From Effrenium voratum (taxonomy: Eukaryota; Sar; Dinophyceae; Suessiales; Symbiodiniaceae): a stretch of 64,000 nt of DNA. A model generated the notes under the pieces. It did no database searches. It saw only the letters and a program-made list of their open reading frames with translations, and was not told the origin of the DNA. The stretch covers positions 86,001 through 150,000 of the forward strand of contig CAUJNA010000196.1 of the NCBI GenBank assembly GCA_963377175.1, written 5' to 3'. Positions within the stretch are counted from its first letter, which is position 1. Every line of letters starts with the position of its first letter. Below, in pieces: positions 43,186 to 52,510 of the stretch. The position numbers and the translations under genes were made by a program.

Positions 43186-44099
43186 GACAACGGGAGACAA
43201 ATGAATCCGTCCACCCAGAGGGGCATCCAGGCTGGGAGACAACGGGAGACAAACAAAGGGAGACAAAGGGAGACAAATGAATCCGTCCACCCAGAGAGGC
43301 ATCCAGGCTGGGAGACAACGGGAGACAAATAAAGGGAGACAAAGGGAGACAAATCAATCCGTCCACCCACAGAGATGGGAGACAAATGAAGGGGAACCAA
43401 GGGAGACAAGTGAATCCGTCCGCCTGGAGAGCCGTGACAGACATCCAGGCTGGGAGACAACGGGAGCCAAATGAAGGGAGACAAAGGGAGACAAGTGAAA
43501 CTGTCCACCCAAAGAGCCGTGCCAGGCATCCAGGCTGGGAGACAACGGGGACAAATGAAGGGAGACAAAGGGAGACAAGTGAATCTGTCCGCCTGGAGAG
43601 CCGTGCCAGACATCCAGGCTGGGAGACAACGGGAGACAAATGAAGGGAAACAAAGCCCAGAGAGCCGTGCCAGACAAATGAAGGGAGACAAAGGGAGACA
43701 AATGAACCCGTCCACCCAGAGAGCCGTGCCAGGCATCCAGGCTGGGAGGCAACGGGAGACAAATGAAGGGAGACAAAGGGTGACAAATGAACCCGTCCAC
43801 CCAGAGAGCCGTGCCAGGCATCCAGGCTGGGAGACAACGGGAGACAAATGAAGGGAGACAAAGGGAGACAAATGAACCCCTCCACCCCAGAGAGCCGTGA
43901 CAGGCGTCCAGGCTGGGAGACAACCGGGGCCAAATAAAGGGAGACAAAGGGAGACAAATGAATCCGTCAGGCAAATGGAGGGAGAGGGAGACAAATGAAC
44001 CCGTCCGCCGGGAGAGCCGGGACAACCCCAGGTGCCAAGAGCACCACTGGGTATCTCAGCGTAAGGTTCGTTGAACATCCTCGAAGAATCGATAGAGGA

Positions 44100-44450
44100 T
44101 TTAACTCCAGCGTGATTCACGTTTGTTTCACCGGGGGGTTAACAGAGCCTTCTCGTAAGCCGCGCACCGCAGCGCACCGCTATCGTCAGCTCGGGACCGC
44201 AACTGATAACGAGGCACTGAACGAACAGACAGGGTGTAGCCAACGATAGACAAGGAAGACGACCCACCACGAGCCCAAGCGAAATCGAAGTCCAGATGAA
44301 GGGCAGACAGAGGAGGACCCTGTCCCCAACATCCACAAGACAAGGAATGACCGAAGCCAGGGCCAAAGCCGAAGGCAAACCAGACCCCGCCAAAAGGACA
44401 GAACCGCGGGAAGTGAAGGAAACCGCGGAGCGTGAGTGCCACACATCCAG
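44100..44450. repeat. Direct duplication (copy 2) between satellite arrays
   Basis: Second copy of the block at 42,797. It is preceded by AGCGTAAGGTTCGTTGAACA at 44,059, which copy 1 lacks. Confidence 0.85.
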
Positions 44451-45715
44451 GCTGGGAGACAACGGGAGACAAATGAATCCGTCCACCCAGAGAGCCGTGC
44501 CAGGCATCCAGGCTGGGAGACAACGGGAGACAAATAAAGGGAGACAAAGGGAAACAAATGAATCCGTCCACCCACAGAGATGGGAGACAAATGAAGGGGA
44601 ACCAAGGGAGACAAGTGAATCCGTCCGCCTGGAGAGCCGTGACAGACATCCAGGCTGGGAGACAACAGGAGCCAAATGAAGGGAGACAAAGGGAGAAAAG
44701 TGAATCTGTCCACCAAAAAAACAGTGCCAGGCATCCAGGCTGGGAGACAACGGGAGACAAATGAAGGGAAACAAAGGGGTGCCAGACATCCTGGGAGACA
44801 AAGGTAGACAAATGAACCCGTCCACCCAGAGAGCCGCGCCAGGCATCCAGGCTGGGAGACAACGGGAGACAAATGAAGGGAGACAAAGGGAGACAAATGA
44901 ACCCGTCCACCCAGAGAGCCGTGCCAGGCATCCAGGCTGGGAGACAACGGGAGAAATCAAGGGAGACAAAGGGAGACAAATGAACCCGTCCACCCAGAGA
45001 GCCGTGCCAGGCATCCAGGCTGGGAGAGAACGGGAGACAAATGAAGGGGACAAAGGGAGACACATGAACCCGTCCACCCAGAGAGCCGTGCCAGATCCAG
45101 GCTGGGAGACAACGGGCGACAAATGAAGGGAGACAAAGGGAGACAAGTGAATCTGTCCACCCAGGCATCCAGGCTGGGAGACAACGGGAGACAAATGAAG
45201 GGAGACAAAGGGAGACAAATGAACCCGAGCCGCGCCAGGCATCCAGGCTGGGAGACAAATGAAGGGAGACAAAGGGAGACAAATGAACCCGTCCACCCAG
45301 AGAGCCGTGCCAGGCATCCAGGCTGGGAGACAACGGGAGACAAATGACAAAGGGAGACAAATGAACCCGTCCACCCAGACTGGATCATCCAGGCTGGGAG
45401 ACAACGGGAGACAAATGAAGGGAGACAAAGGGAGACAAGTGAACCCAGGGAGACAAACGAACGCGTCCACCCAGAGAGCCGTGCCAGGCATCCAGGCGGG
45501 GAGACAACGGGAGACAAATGAAGGAAGACACAGGGAGACAAATGAACCCGTCCACCCAGAGAGCTGTGCCAGGCATCCAGGCTAGGGCTTGGCAACAGGC
45601 GAGCCACCTTAAATGAATTTAGAACCCCTCACAGTAAACTGTTTGGGGAAAAACACACACACACACAAAGGAAAGGAAACACACAACAAAATAGATGGAT
45701 GTGATGCTGGGACAC

Positions 45716-45792
45716 TTGTTGTGGCCTTCGAACCGTGGCCCAATGGTCGTCACCTCTTCTGTCTCCGGCACAACCTTGAGGACAAAGTCGGC
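45716..45792 (-). CDS. [12 protein letters not shown] propeller protein, exon (3'-most recognised)
   Basis: CTGCAAAG acceptor, then ADFVLKVVPETEEVTTIGPR followed by FEGHNK, and a GTGTCC donor. This is the V-L-K-x-x-P-E-T-x-E-V-T-T-I-G-P strand pair, the most complete of the family here. It continues the frame of the exon at 46,605-46,715. A further downstream exon is expected but would lie in or beyond the satellite. Confidence 0.75.
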
Positions 45793-45819
45793 CTTTGCAG
45801 TCGAACAAGCCGACATGAG

Positions 45820-46487
45820 CCAATGAGTTCATGTGTGGTGGTTTTAAATGGAAACCAAAGGGGAAACCAGCATTGTGGATGGCACAATGCCGAGTCTTGA
45901 AGAGGGGCCTCCATTGCGATGCGAAAACGCGAGTTGCGAGCTCCACGTGACAGACCACTGCCTTTTGCATCAGCCTTCGGGGGCGGCATTCGCTTAAAAA
46001 AATTGGTTGGCATCGGCCAGAGCGTCCAAACACAAACGCCACGGCAAGTTGTAGGAAAAATATGGGTATGTGTCAAGATAGGGGACCCCGACCATTGTTG
46101 TTTCTGTCCCTTCAAACCAACCCACAAAAGGCCCCCCCCTCTCAAAAACAAAAAAGAGAGGTTGCAACGCTGCAATCTTCACCTGCCGTTGTACTGCCTG
46201 CCCAGCGAGTGCAGGGGGACCATACGGGACCGCCTCAAAATGCACACCGGCAAAAGGGGGCCAGTCGCCAAGCGAAGCGTAAAGATCGTTCCCCCTGATT
46301 TGGGAGTTGCAAGAAGTAGGGGGCGAAAGAACATGTTCGATGGGTATTGGGCCCCAGCGTTTTAGCCAGAAGAGGATCACCCGCAACTTATAGCCGAAGT
46401 GTTTGCCAAGAGACTCTCGCTGTTGCCAGGTTCCTGAATAACGGCGAATCGGTGCCTTGCCCTTGCCGGCATTTCACAAACGTGGGC
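45820..46487. other. Propeller-gene intron with hairpin introner phrases
   Basis: GGTTTTAAATGGAAACCAAA at 45,840 and a C-run/A-run junction at 46,130-46,160. A minus frame at 46,190-46,290 (GVHFEAVPYGPPALAGQAVQ) is weakly protein-like. Confidence 0.35.
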
Positions 46488-46585
46488 TGCCCTCAGCTCC
46501 CCCGCTAGAAGTTCCGCTTCTAGTGGGTTAAATGGAAACGAAACACTCAAAGGCTCACAAGCTAAGGACCCGGATGGCTGGCTTC
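46488..46585. mobile_element. Introner-like element, family IE-2 (copy 2)
   Basis: GCCCTCAGCTCCCCCGCTAG, then TAGTGGGTTAAATGGAAACG and CAAGCTAAGGACCCGGATGG. It lies right next to the propeller exon at 46,605. Confidence 0.65.
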
Positions 46586-46604
46586 GCCACCGAGAAGCCA
46601 ACCG

Positions 46605-46715
46605 CCGAAAAGTCCCCCCCTGGCTGCTGCCGCGGCACGTCGCTGGGAAGGCAGTAGATGGTGCCGTCCCCGGCCACCACACCACCGCCATACTTGTACT
46701 TGCCGTTGGGGCGCC
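46605..46715 (-). CDS. [12 protein letters not shown] propeller protein, exon
   Basis: GGGCCTAG acceptor, then NGKYKYGGGVVAGDGTIYCL followed by PSDVPR. K-Y-x-G-G-V-V-x-x-D-G-x-I-Y-x-x-P is the family core with Cys-Leu in place of Gly-Ile. The lower boundary lies at GTGCCGCGGCAG or slightly beyond. Confidence 0.75.
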
Positions 46716-47064
46716 ACACCCCTAGGCCCAACATGGCCAGGCCCGAAATCGCGGAGGGCAGCCGTCCTTTTTGGGAGCTTCTACCCTTTTTTTTGGTGGT
46801 TTTAGAGGCAAACCAAAGGAGAACCACCAGGTCCCCAAAAAAAGACAACCTGCTTCCGCGTCCAAATGCCTTGCAACCAGTTTTTCAGCACGGCATCCTT
46901 CACCCGTTTCTCCTGGAGAACAATCGGACATGGAGTTTTCGGGCAAGGTGGCCTCACTTGCGGGCAACGCCCGGATTGCAGAGTCACTAAACGCAGGATA
47001 TGCACTATGCACAGCTGCTTTGTGTGAAACCATTCCCCCTGTCCGAAGCAATAGCCCCTTGCTA

Positions 47065-47140
47065 GCGAGGCGCCACTCTCAATTGGCTTTCCAATGGTGG
47101 ATACGGTAGCGGTGCGGGGGTCGATCTTCAGGACCGCCTA
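47065..47140 (-). CDS. [12 protein letters not shown] propeller protein, exon
   Basis: AAGCCTAG acceptor, then AVLKIDPRTATVSTIGKPIE followed by SGA. It completes the strand begun by the 36-bp exon at 47,335 (…SHAE|AVLKIDP). The donor is approximate. Confidence 0.75.
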
Positions 47141-47334
47141 GGCTTCGCTGCAAAGCGTTGTCCATGGCTCTGGCACCGCAAATGTCAATGTCTAGCTTGG
47201 CCGCTATGGTCGCCAGGCTCGGGACAACTTGCTAAAAGAACGACCTTGTCCAAACAAGCTTCTGTCAGGGCCAGGCTCTGGTTGTTTGACATGTTTTCGC
47301 CCAACTGGGCGGTCCGGCAACTCGGCAAAGGCAC

Positions 47335-47370
47335 CTCTGCGTGAGAAGGCACGCCGTAAATGCAGCCATC
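47335..47370 (-). CDS. [12 protein letters not shown] propeller protein, 36-bp micro-exon
   Basis: CTGCAG acceptor, exactly 12 codons DGCIYGVPSHAE, and a GTGCCT donor. Phase 0 on both sides, matching the neighbouring exons at 47,756-47,783 and 47,065-47,140. Confidence 0.75.
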
Positions 47371-47755
47371 CTGCAGCACATCTGCTGTGCCGCCGTCGGC
47401 TCAAACCACTGGATTTGGCGAATGACTGCACATGGCTGATCTTTTTTGGAGGGACCCTTTCTGGGTGGGTGAATAATGGGAAACCAAAAGGAATCCAACC
47501 ATGTTGCGGGCTCCCACAGCCGAGACAAACAAGTCTCCGCAACCGACGAAGAGAAAAGTTGAATATGCCCTGCATAGGTGAGGTCAGGACGTTCCACTAG
47601 GTAGCCCTCGGTGGGCAGTCAAGTGCGAACACCTGGTGAAGACTGGGGTCACCCACCACAGCCAAGGCTCCAAGACAGCGGAGCCTTAACTCCAAGCGCA
47701 TCTAAGCAGAACCCTACCCACAGCCCACATCGCAAACCGGACCGTCGCCCGGTTC

Positions 47756-47783
47756 CTTGCCCACGACGCCGCCATGCCACTTC
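47756..47783 (-). CDS. [12 protein letters not shown] propeller protein, 28-bp micro-exon
   Basis: GCTAAG acceptor, then one base plus nine codons, KWHGGVVGK. The intron would begin GAACCG, a GA donor, if the frame is kept with DGCIYG of the next exon. Its first base completes the codon split from the exon at 47,948-47,985. Confidence 0.65.
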
Positions 47784-47947
47784 CTTAGCTCTGTGCGACC
47801 CAATGGCCAATGCTTGGCTCCCAGATCAATCTGCTGCTTGGATCCAACGAGACTCAACCAGCACACCTGCCCTGCAGCCACCGTGACTTGCCACCCGCCC
47901 AGGCCACTTTTCATCCGCAAACCGGGCTCAAAGAGCCGAGCAGCTGC

Positions 47948-47985
47948 CCGCCCTGCGTGAACTTGGGGCCGATGGTCATCACCTC
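47948..47985 (-). CDS. [12 protein letters not shown] propeller protein, 38-bp micro-exon
   Basis: CGCTTAG acceptor, then EVMTIGPKFTQG plus two bases, followed by GCAGCT, a GC donor. It continues ...IDPQTQ of the exon at 48,177-48,272 and joins KWHGG of the next. Confidence 0.7.
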
Positions 47986-48016
47986 CTAAGCGCTTTGGTG
48001 GCTTTTTCTCCCTTCT

Positions 48017-48140
48017 AGGTCCTCCAGTCGAGAGGTTGGAAGAAGGGCACCAACGTTTTCCTGTAGTCTATTTTGGTAGAAAAACCCTCCCAACCAGAAA
48101 AGGGGTGAGAAAGGGCACGATCCTGGGGCACCTAGAACCA
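48017..48140. mobile_element. Introner-like element, family IE-4 (copy 3)
   Basis: GGTCCTCCAGTCGAGAGGTT start, TGTAGTCTATTTTGGTAGAA, GGGGTGAGAAAGGGCAC, GGGGCACCTAG end. It fills most of the intron between the propeller exons at 48,177 and 47,985. Confidence 0.7.
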
Positions 48141-48176
48141 CCACCGGTCCTGCTCAGAACCCCCCCTTGCGCTCGC

Positions 48177-48272
48177 CTGAGTCTGCGGGTCGATCTTCAG
48201 CACGGACTCTGCGCAGTTGGGGATGCCATAGATGCAGCCGTCGCAGCCCAATAGGCCGCCGTACCACTTGCA
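48177..48272 (-). CDS. [12 protein letters not shown] propeller protein, 96-bp exon
   Basis: CGGCCAG acceptor, exactly 32 codons: [20 protein letters not shown] followed by [12 protein letters not shown], then GCGAGC, a GC donor. It holds a whole repeat core in one exon and so defines the family consensus: [30 protein letters not shown]. Such repeats are, to my knowledge, abundant in dinoflagellate and haptophyte proteins of unknown role, and predicted to fold as beta-propellers. Confidence 0.82.
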
Positions 48273-48299
48273 CTGGCCGCGGAGGCAGAAAAAAGAAAA

Positions 48300-48710
48300 G
48301 GTATCGCAAGGCGGGAGAGATGCCCACTGGGAGTTGGATTCACTGGGTATGGCTCCTGTTTTTGAGGGTACCCCCCTTGCGTGGCTTGGAAGGGAACTAA
48401 AAGAAACCACATGTTGTTGTGCTTATGGTTTTTTTTGGGGGGGTGCCCTAAAAAGACACACCCACTGGGAGCTTTTGGACATGTTTCTGGAAGTCGCTTG
48501 AATCTGAGCACATGGCGACCCACAAGAGTGCCTATTTGCTGAATTGCCATAACCTCGGCAGCAAATGTCTGCAGTGCATTGTAAATCTAATCTGAAATTT
48601 AAGCATTGGGCGCAGCCTAGCCTCTAGACACAATTCAATACTCAGAGCACCACAGCTGGCTTGCATTCATAAAGGCCTTGCAAAAAGTGAGAGTCGGAGG
48701 TCCTAGAAAC
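48300..48710. other. Propeller-gene intron
   Basis: Contains a hairpin introner phrase (48,345-48,470, GGGTACCCCCCTTGCGTGGC to CCCTAAAAAGACACACCC). The rest is unrecognised. Confidence 0.35.
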
Positions 48711-48826
48711 TGGGCTGCCCTCAGATCCCCCGCTAAAAGTTTTCCTTTAGTGGGTTAAATGGAAACTACCACTAAACACTAAAAGGCCAACAAGCTAAGG
48801 AACCGGATGGCTGGGAGCCACCAAGG
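48711..48826. mobile_element. Introner-like element, family IE-2 (copy 3)
   Basis: TGGGCTGCCCTCAGATCCCC start and CCGGATGGCTGGGAGCCACC end; the best preserved IE-2 copy. Located in the intron between exons 48,880 and 48,272. Confidence 0.75.
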
Positions 48827-48879
48827 AAAGGCAAGACAAGATGCATTCTGCTGCAACCAAACCCCACCCAACATGCAAC

Positions 48880-48985
48880 CGGCCAGGGCCCCCGCCCGGC
48901 CCCGCAGCACCGGGGAGTTGTCGCAAATGGTCCCGACTTGGCCGGGCGAGATCTTCAGCACGGACTGGGCGTTGCAAGGGATGGC
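48880..48985 (-). CDS. [12 protein letters not shown] propeller protein, exon
   Basis: GGTGAG acceptor, then AIPCNAQSVLKISPGQVGTI followed by CDNSPVLRGRAGALAG, and a GTTGCA donor. It completes DGCIY of the exon at 49,250-49,292 (D-G-C-I-Y|A-I-P-C-N-A). Confidence 0.75.
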
Positions 48986-49054
48986 CTCACCGAGACGCAC
49001 TGAGATGCCAAGCCATCCGCGCTTGACGTGTCGGCCTTTTCGGTTTCAGCCCAC

Positions 49055-49195
49055 CCCACGCCACCCCACCCCACCCCACACCCACCCACCCAGCCACCCA
49101 GCCACCCAGCCACCCAGCCACCCAGCCACCCAGCCACCCAGCCACCCAGCCACCCCGCCACCCCGCCACCCCGCCACCTACCCACCCCCCAACTG
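49055..49195. repeat. CCACCCAG / CCACCCCG 8-bp repeat
   Basis: About 15 copies, preceded by CACCCCACCC units, within a propeller intron. Confidence 0.95.
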
Positions 49196-49249
49196 AGAGT
49201 GTGCCCCTTGTGGTTTTTGTACCCCAGTCAGCCCGTTCTGTCTGGTCGC

Positions 49250-49292
49250 ATAGATGCACCCGTCCGCCGCCAGAACTCCGCCGTGCCACTTC
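49250..49292 (-). CDS. [12 protein letters not shown] propeller protein, 43-bp micro-exon
   Basis: GCTCAG acceptor, one base plus 14 codons KWHGGVLAADGCIY, then GCGACC, a GC donor. Phase fits both neighbours (49,896-49,998 and 48,880-48,985). Confidence 0.75.
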
Positions 49293-49384
49293 CTGAGCAT
49301 ATTAAAAAGACAACTATGATGCATGCGTCTGTGCGCAGCAAACCCCTGCATCAGACTAACAAAAACATGGACGGTCACGTGTTG

Positions 49385-49440
49385 ACGACATATATACATA
49401 TATGCCGTATTATATATATATATATATGTGTGTGTATGCC
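49385..49440. repeat. (TA)n/(TG)n microsatellite
   Basis: TATATATATA then TGTGTGTATG. Confidence 0.85.
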
Positions 49441-49799
49441 AAGCCTTTCAAATAGGCTGGACCGCCCGATTATCAAAGGTAAGCTTTTGTGCAATCACCC
49501 TTGGCTTCCCCAATTTAAGCCTTCCAGTATCTAAAAATGACAAACACATGTTGTTTGATGCGAGAGATGGTCGCAACACATCAACTGCATCAGCAAACAA
49601 ACAAAACTCCTAGGTCCTAGCTGAGTCTGGGCTTGGTTTTTTTACCAACCTACCCTCTAGCTGACAAACATGGCAGATAGAGGCACCTAAGCTTTGGTCC
49701 TGTGCCAAGCTGGTCCATCCCCTGCTTACATGCACGAAGACAGCAATCTGGCCCTCACCTAGCCCCCAATTCCATGAGAGGGGGGGGGGAGATTTGTGG

Positions 49800-49895
49800 C
49801 TGTGGCTCAAAAAACCGGTACCAAAATGGAACCCTGGTAAGTGGAAACATGGACCAAAACCTGCGTAACCCCTCCTGTTTAATTTTGAGCCACAC
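49800..49895 (-). mobile_element. Introner-like element, family IE-6 (copy 2), supplies an intron donor
   Basis: On the minus strand GTGTGGCTCAAAATT at the left and TTTTTTGAGCCACAG at the right. The first GT directly follows propeller coding sequence at 49,896 and is the intron donor. The element's own CAG end could be an acceptor, but phase favours the acceptor at 49,293, so the present intron is the introner plus extra DNA. Confidence 0.75.
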
Positions 49896-49998
49896 CCAGT
49901 TCCGAGGCTCCAATCGCCCTTGAAGACGGGCCCTATAAGCTGCACCCGCCCCGTGCCGGGCTCAATCTGCAGCACCTGCTCCGCATTGGTGGGCACGC
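49896..49998 (-). CDS. [12 protein letters not shown] propeller protein, exon
   Basis: GCCGAG acceptor, then (G)VPTNAEQVLQIEPGTGRVQ followed by LIGPVFKGDWSLGT, and a GTGTGG donor from an introner. It continues ELKGIIYG of the exon at 50,463-50,505 in phase. Confidence 0.8.
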
Positions 49999-50462
49999 CT
50001 CGGCTCGAAAAATCGCGCGCGAACGCGCCTGGATGGCGCAAGCGAGGGCGCCGGGGGGATGGGATGCTTTCTGGCGCCACCCGCTTTCATCTTTCCAGTG
50101 ACAAAGAACTAAGGATAGTGTGCCAAGGCCCAACAGCACCCTCTTCCTTGAGTTGGTCTTCCCAAAACCTTTGATTGTTGGACAAAGGGTTTTGGAGGGC
50201 CGTTGTTGCTTTTTTTCTCCTCCTCTCTCCTGAGGGGCTTCACAAGTACATGTAAATCATTTCAGACGGCATGTGCCACTACCATGAATAGCAAAACAGC
50301 AGCTGACAAGGTTAGGAACCTCAGGAACCTCGCAACATGGGCGTGTGTTTTGGAGGCTACCCGGTTTTGGGGTTGGTTCAAACGGAAGCCAAAGGAAGAC
50401 CACAATTTTCGGGAGGCATCCCTAATGTTGAGTCAAAACCACCGCCCATTCTGCCCAGCAAC

Positions 50463-50505
50463 CATAGATGATGCCTTTGAGCTCGATGCCGCGGAGCCTT
50501 CGTCG
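50463..50505 (-). CDS. [12 protein letters not shown] propeller protein, 43-bp micro-exon
   Basis: CTCCCAG acceptor, then RRLRGIELKGIIY plus one base, and a GTTGCT donor. It supplies the x-x-G-x-I-Y strand, here LKGIIY for CDGCIY, between the exons at 50,985 and 49,998. Phase agrees with the downstream exon. Confidence 0.55.
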
Positions 50506-50533
50506 CTGGGAGCAGCTCCCAAATGACATGTGG

Positions 50534-50645
50534 CTGTGGTTGTCAGAAGTAGGAACCCAAAATGGAACCCTGGTATATAATTGAAAACATGGATTAAAGC
50601 CTGCGGTCCAATTCCTGGTGATTTAATTTTGACCCATACTCATGT
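50534..50645. mobile_element. Introner-like element, family IE-6 (copy 3, diverged)
   Basis: CCCAAAATGGAACCCTGGTA and TTAAAGCCTGCGGTCC interior, TTTAATTTTGACCCATACTC right end. The left inverted end is decayed. Confidence 0.55.
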
Positions 50646-50984
50646 AGGCTTGCAAGAAGAACAAACGCCAGCTGGAAAAGTAGCTTTGGTACACCTTCCG
50701 GCGGCTGAGAAGCGAGCGCAGCGGCTCCTTCTTGGGGTTGATCATGTCTGGAGGGGATTGCAGGAGCCCACCAAGAAGAAAAGAGTGCCAAACAAAAAGG
50801 TGCGAAAGTACCACTCAACAACTACCTGCCAATGCCACTTCAACTTCCAACCGAAAAAAATAGAGGAAGTTGCCTGGGGGGACTTTTTGTTGGGGTTCCT
50901 TCCGTCCATTTCAATCCACAGCTTCCTTCAGGCCAGACTCCGAGACTCCGAGACCCGAGACCCGCTGACGCCCCGAGGCTCGGG

Positions 50985-51064
50985 CCACTTGAACTTCCCC
51001 GCCAGCTCGGGGCCGATCAGCTCCACTCGACTTCCGTCCACCTTGAGCACCCGGGACGCGCTGC
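50985..51064 (-). CDS. [12 protein letters not shown] propeller protein, exon
   Basis: CTCCAG acceptor, then GSASRVLKVDGSRVELIGPE followed by LAGKFKW. It completes YGIP|G of the exon at 53,707-53,779. The donor is not resolved. The intron before it contains the whole of Hel-2. Confidence 0.7.
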
Positions 51065-51204
51065 CTGGAGTCGAAAACCCTCCGCCAATTTCATCTCCGC
51101 CGGAGGCGCAAACTTCTCGCTGGGAAACAATCCGCAGGTTTAGCCTTTGGTGACCTTGGTGCTTGTTCCCGGAAGCATTGCGAAGGGTTCTTCTTCTAAA
51201 AGCG

Positions 51205-51405
51205 GCTGCCAACTTCACCTGCCAACTTCTCATGCCAACTTGTCGAGAGTTACTTCACCTGCCAACTTCTCATGCCAACTTGTCGAGAGTTACTTCACCT
51301 GCCAACTTCTCATGCCAACTTGTCGAGAGTTACTTCACCTGCCTACTTCTCATGTCAACTTTTTGAGAGTTACTTCACCTGCCAACTTCTCATGTCAACT
51401 TTTCG
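51205..51405 (+). repeat. 40-bp satellite (Hel-2 copy)
   Basis: Five units of AACTTCTCATGCCAACTTGT / CGAGAGTTACTTCACCTGCC, as in Hel-1 and Hel-3. Confidence 0.95.
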
Positions 51406-51567
51406 GCTGTTATCTCATTCTACTAAAAGCACAAGCTAATTTGTCGGGTGTTACTTCACTATCCTAAAAACACAAGCTAACTTTTCTGTTCTACCTTCAC
51501 ATCTCGACTCTTAATTCTTCTTCTTTTTATGGCGGGGGTAGGCCCGACGGGAGCTTACGAAACGCAC

Positions 51568-52125
51568 CCCTCTGCGGAGATCGTGCGTGTCGAAGCGCTC
51601 TCGCTGTGGCGCCGTGCGAATTTGTCTTGAGCCGGCGAACCCTCTGCGGGATCGTGCGTGTCGAAGCGCTCTCGCTGTGGCGCCGTGCGAATTTGTCTTG
51701 ACCCCGGCGAACCCTCTGCGGAGATCGTGCGTGTCGAAGCGCTCTCGCTGTGGCGCCGTGCGAATTTGTCTTGACCTCGGCGAACCCTCTGCGGAGATCG
51801 TGCGTGTCGAAGCGCTCTCGCTGTGGCGCCGTGCGAATTTGTCTTGACCTTGGCGAACCCTCTGCGGAGATCGTGCGTGTCGAAGCGCTCTCGCTGTGGC
51901 GCCGTGCGAATTTGTCTTGACCTTGGCGAACCCTCTGCGGAGATCCTGCGTGTCGAAGCGCTCTCGCTGTGGCGCCGTGCGAATTTGTCTTGAGCCCGAT
52001 GAACCCTCTGCGGGGATCGTGCGTGTCGGATCGCTCTCGCTGTGGCGCCGTGCGCATCTGTCTTGAGCCCGATGAACCCTCTGCGGAGATCGTGCGTGTC
52101 GAAGCGCTCTCGCTGTGGCGCCGTG
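51568..52125 (+). repeat. 73-bp satellite (Hel-2 copy)
   Basis: Seven to eight copies of the 73-bp unit with small variants (GGGATCG for GGAGATCG; AGCCCGATG for CCTTGGCG). Confidence 0.95.
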
Positions 52126-52129
52126 CGAT

Positions 52130-52232
52130 TTTCTTGCTCGCGAAACGGCTTTTGGAAGTTGTCTCGTGGTGTGCGCGCCTGCTTTCGCAATCCCGCGGTC
52201 CCGGGTTCGATTCCCCCCTGGTCCGCGGCAGC
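52130..52232 (+). other. tRNA-like block with B-box (Hel-2 copy)
   Basis: TTGTCTCGTGGTGTGCGCGC then CCCGGGTTCGATTCCCCCCT. Same placement as in Hel-1 between the 73-bp and 61-bp arrays. Confidence 0.5.
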
Positions 52233-52234
52233 TC

Positions 52235-52500
52235 CGGCTTGAAAATCGCAGCTTTTAAGTACAAACGTAGTACGCGGAGCGTGCTCCTGCAGCTCCGGCT
52301 GGAAAATCGCAACTTTTAAGTACAGACGTAGTACGCGGAGGCTGCTGCAGCTCCGGCTGGAAAATCGCACTTTTTAAGTACAGACGTAGTACGCGGAGCG
52401 TGCTCCCGCAGCTCCGGCTGGAAAATCGCAACTTTTAGATACAAATGGCTGGAAAATCGCAACTGTAAATTGCAAATGTAGCACGCGGAGCGCCTCCGCC
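52235..52500 (+). repeat. 61-bp satellite (Hel-2 copy)
   Basis: About four copies, the last ones truncated. Confidence 0.9.
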
Positions 52501-52510
52501 GCTCCAGCTT

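Larger units (their letters stand above)
42480..45590. repeat. ~86-bp GGGAGACAAA satellite in a ~1.3 kb higher-order repeat
   Basis: Unit: GAGCCGTGCCAGGCATCCAG / GCTGGGAGACAACGGGAGAC / AAATGAAGGGAGACAAAGGG / AGACAAATGAACCCGTCCAC. It contains nested 10-bp GGGAGACAAA repeats. The array has many length variants. A ~390-bp non-satellite block (42,797-43,185) recurs at 44,100-44,450, so array plus block forms a unit of about 1.3 kb present twice, in direct orientation. The hydrophobic minus-strand frames of 370-450 codons are products of the repeat, open in three frames at once. Confidence 0.95.

Noticed and set aside
42814..45607. Hydrophobic minus-strand frames up to 450 codons that could suggest a membrane protein
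   Set aside because: The same hydrophobic pattern appears in three overlapping frames of an ~86-bp satellite, so it reflects base composition and not a protein.
51527..52370. 261- and 271-codon minus-strand frames in Hel-2
   Set aside because: They run through the 73-bp and 61-bp satellites and change frame with each unit. No non-repeat domain.
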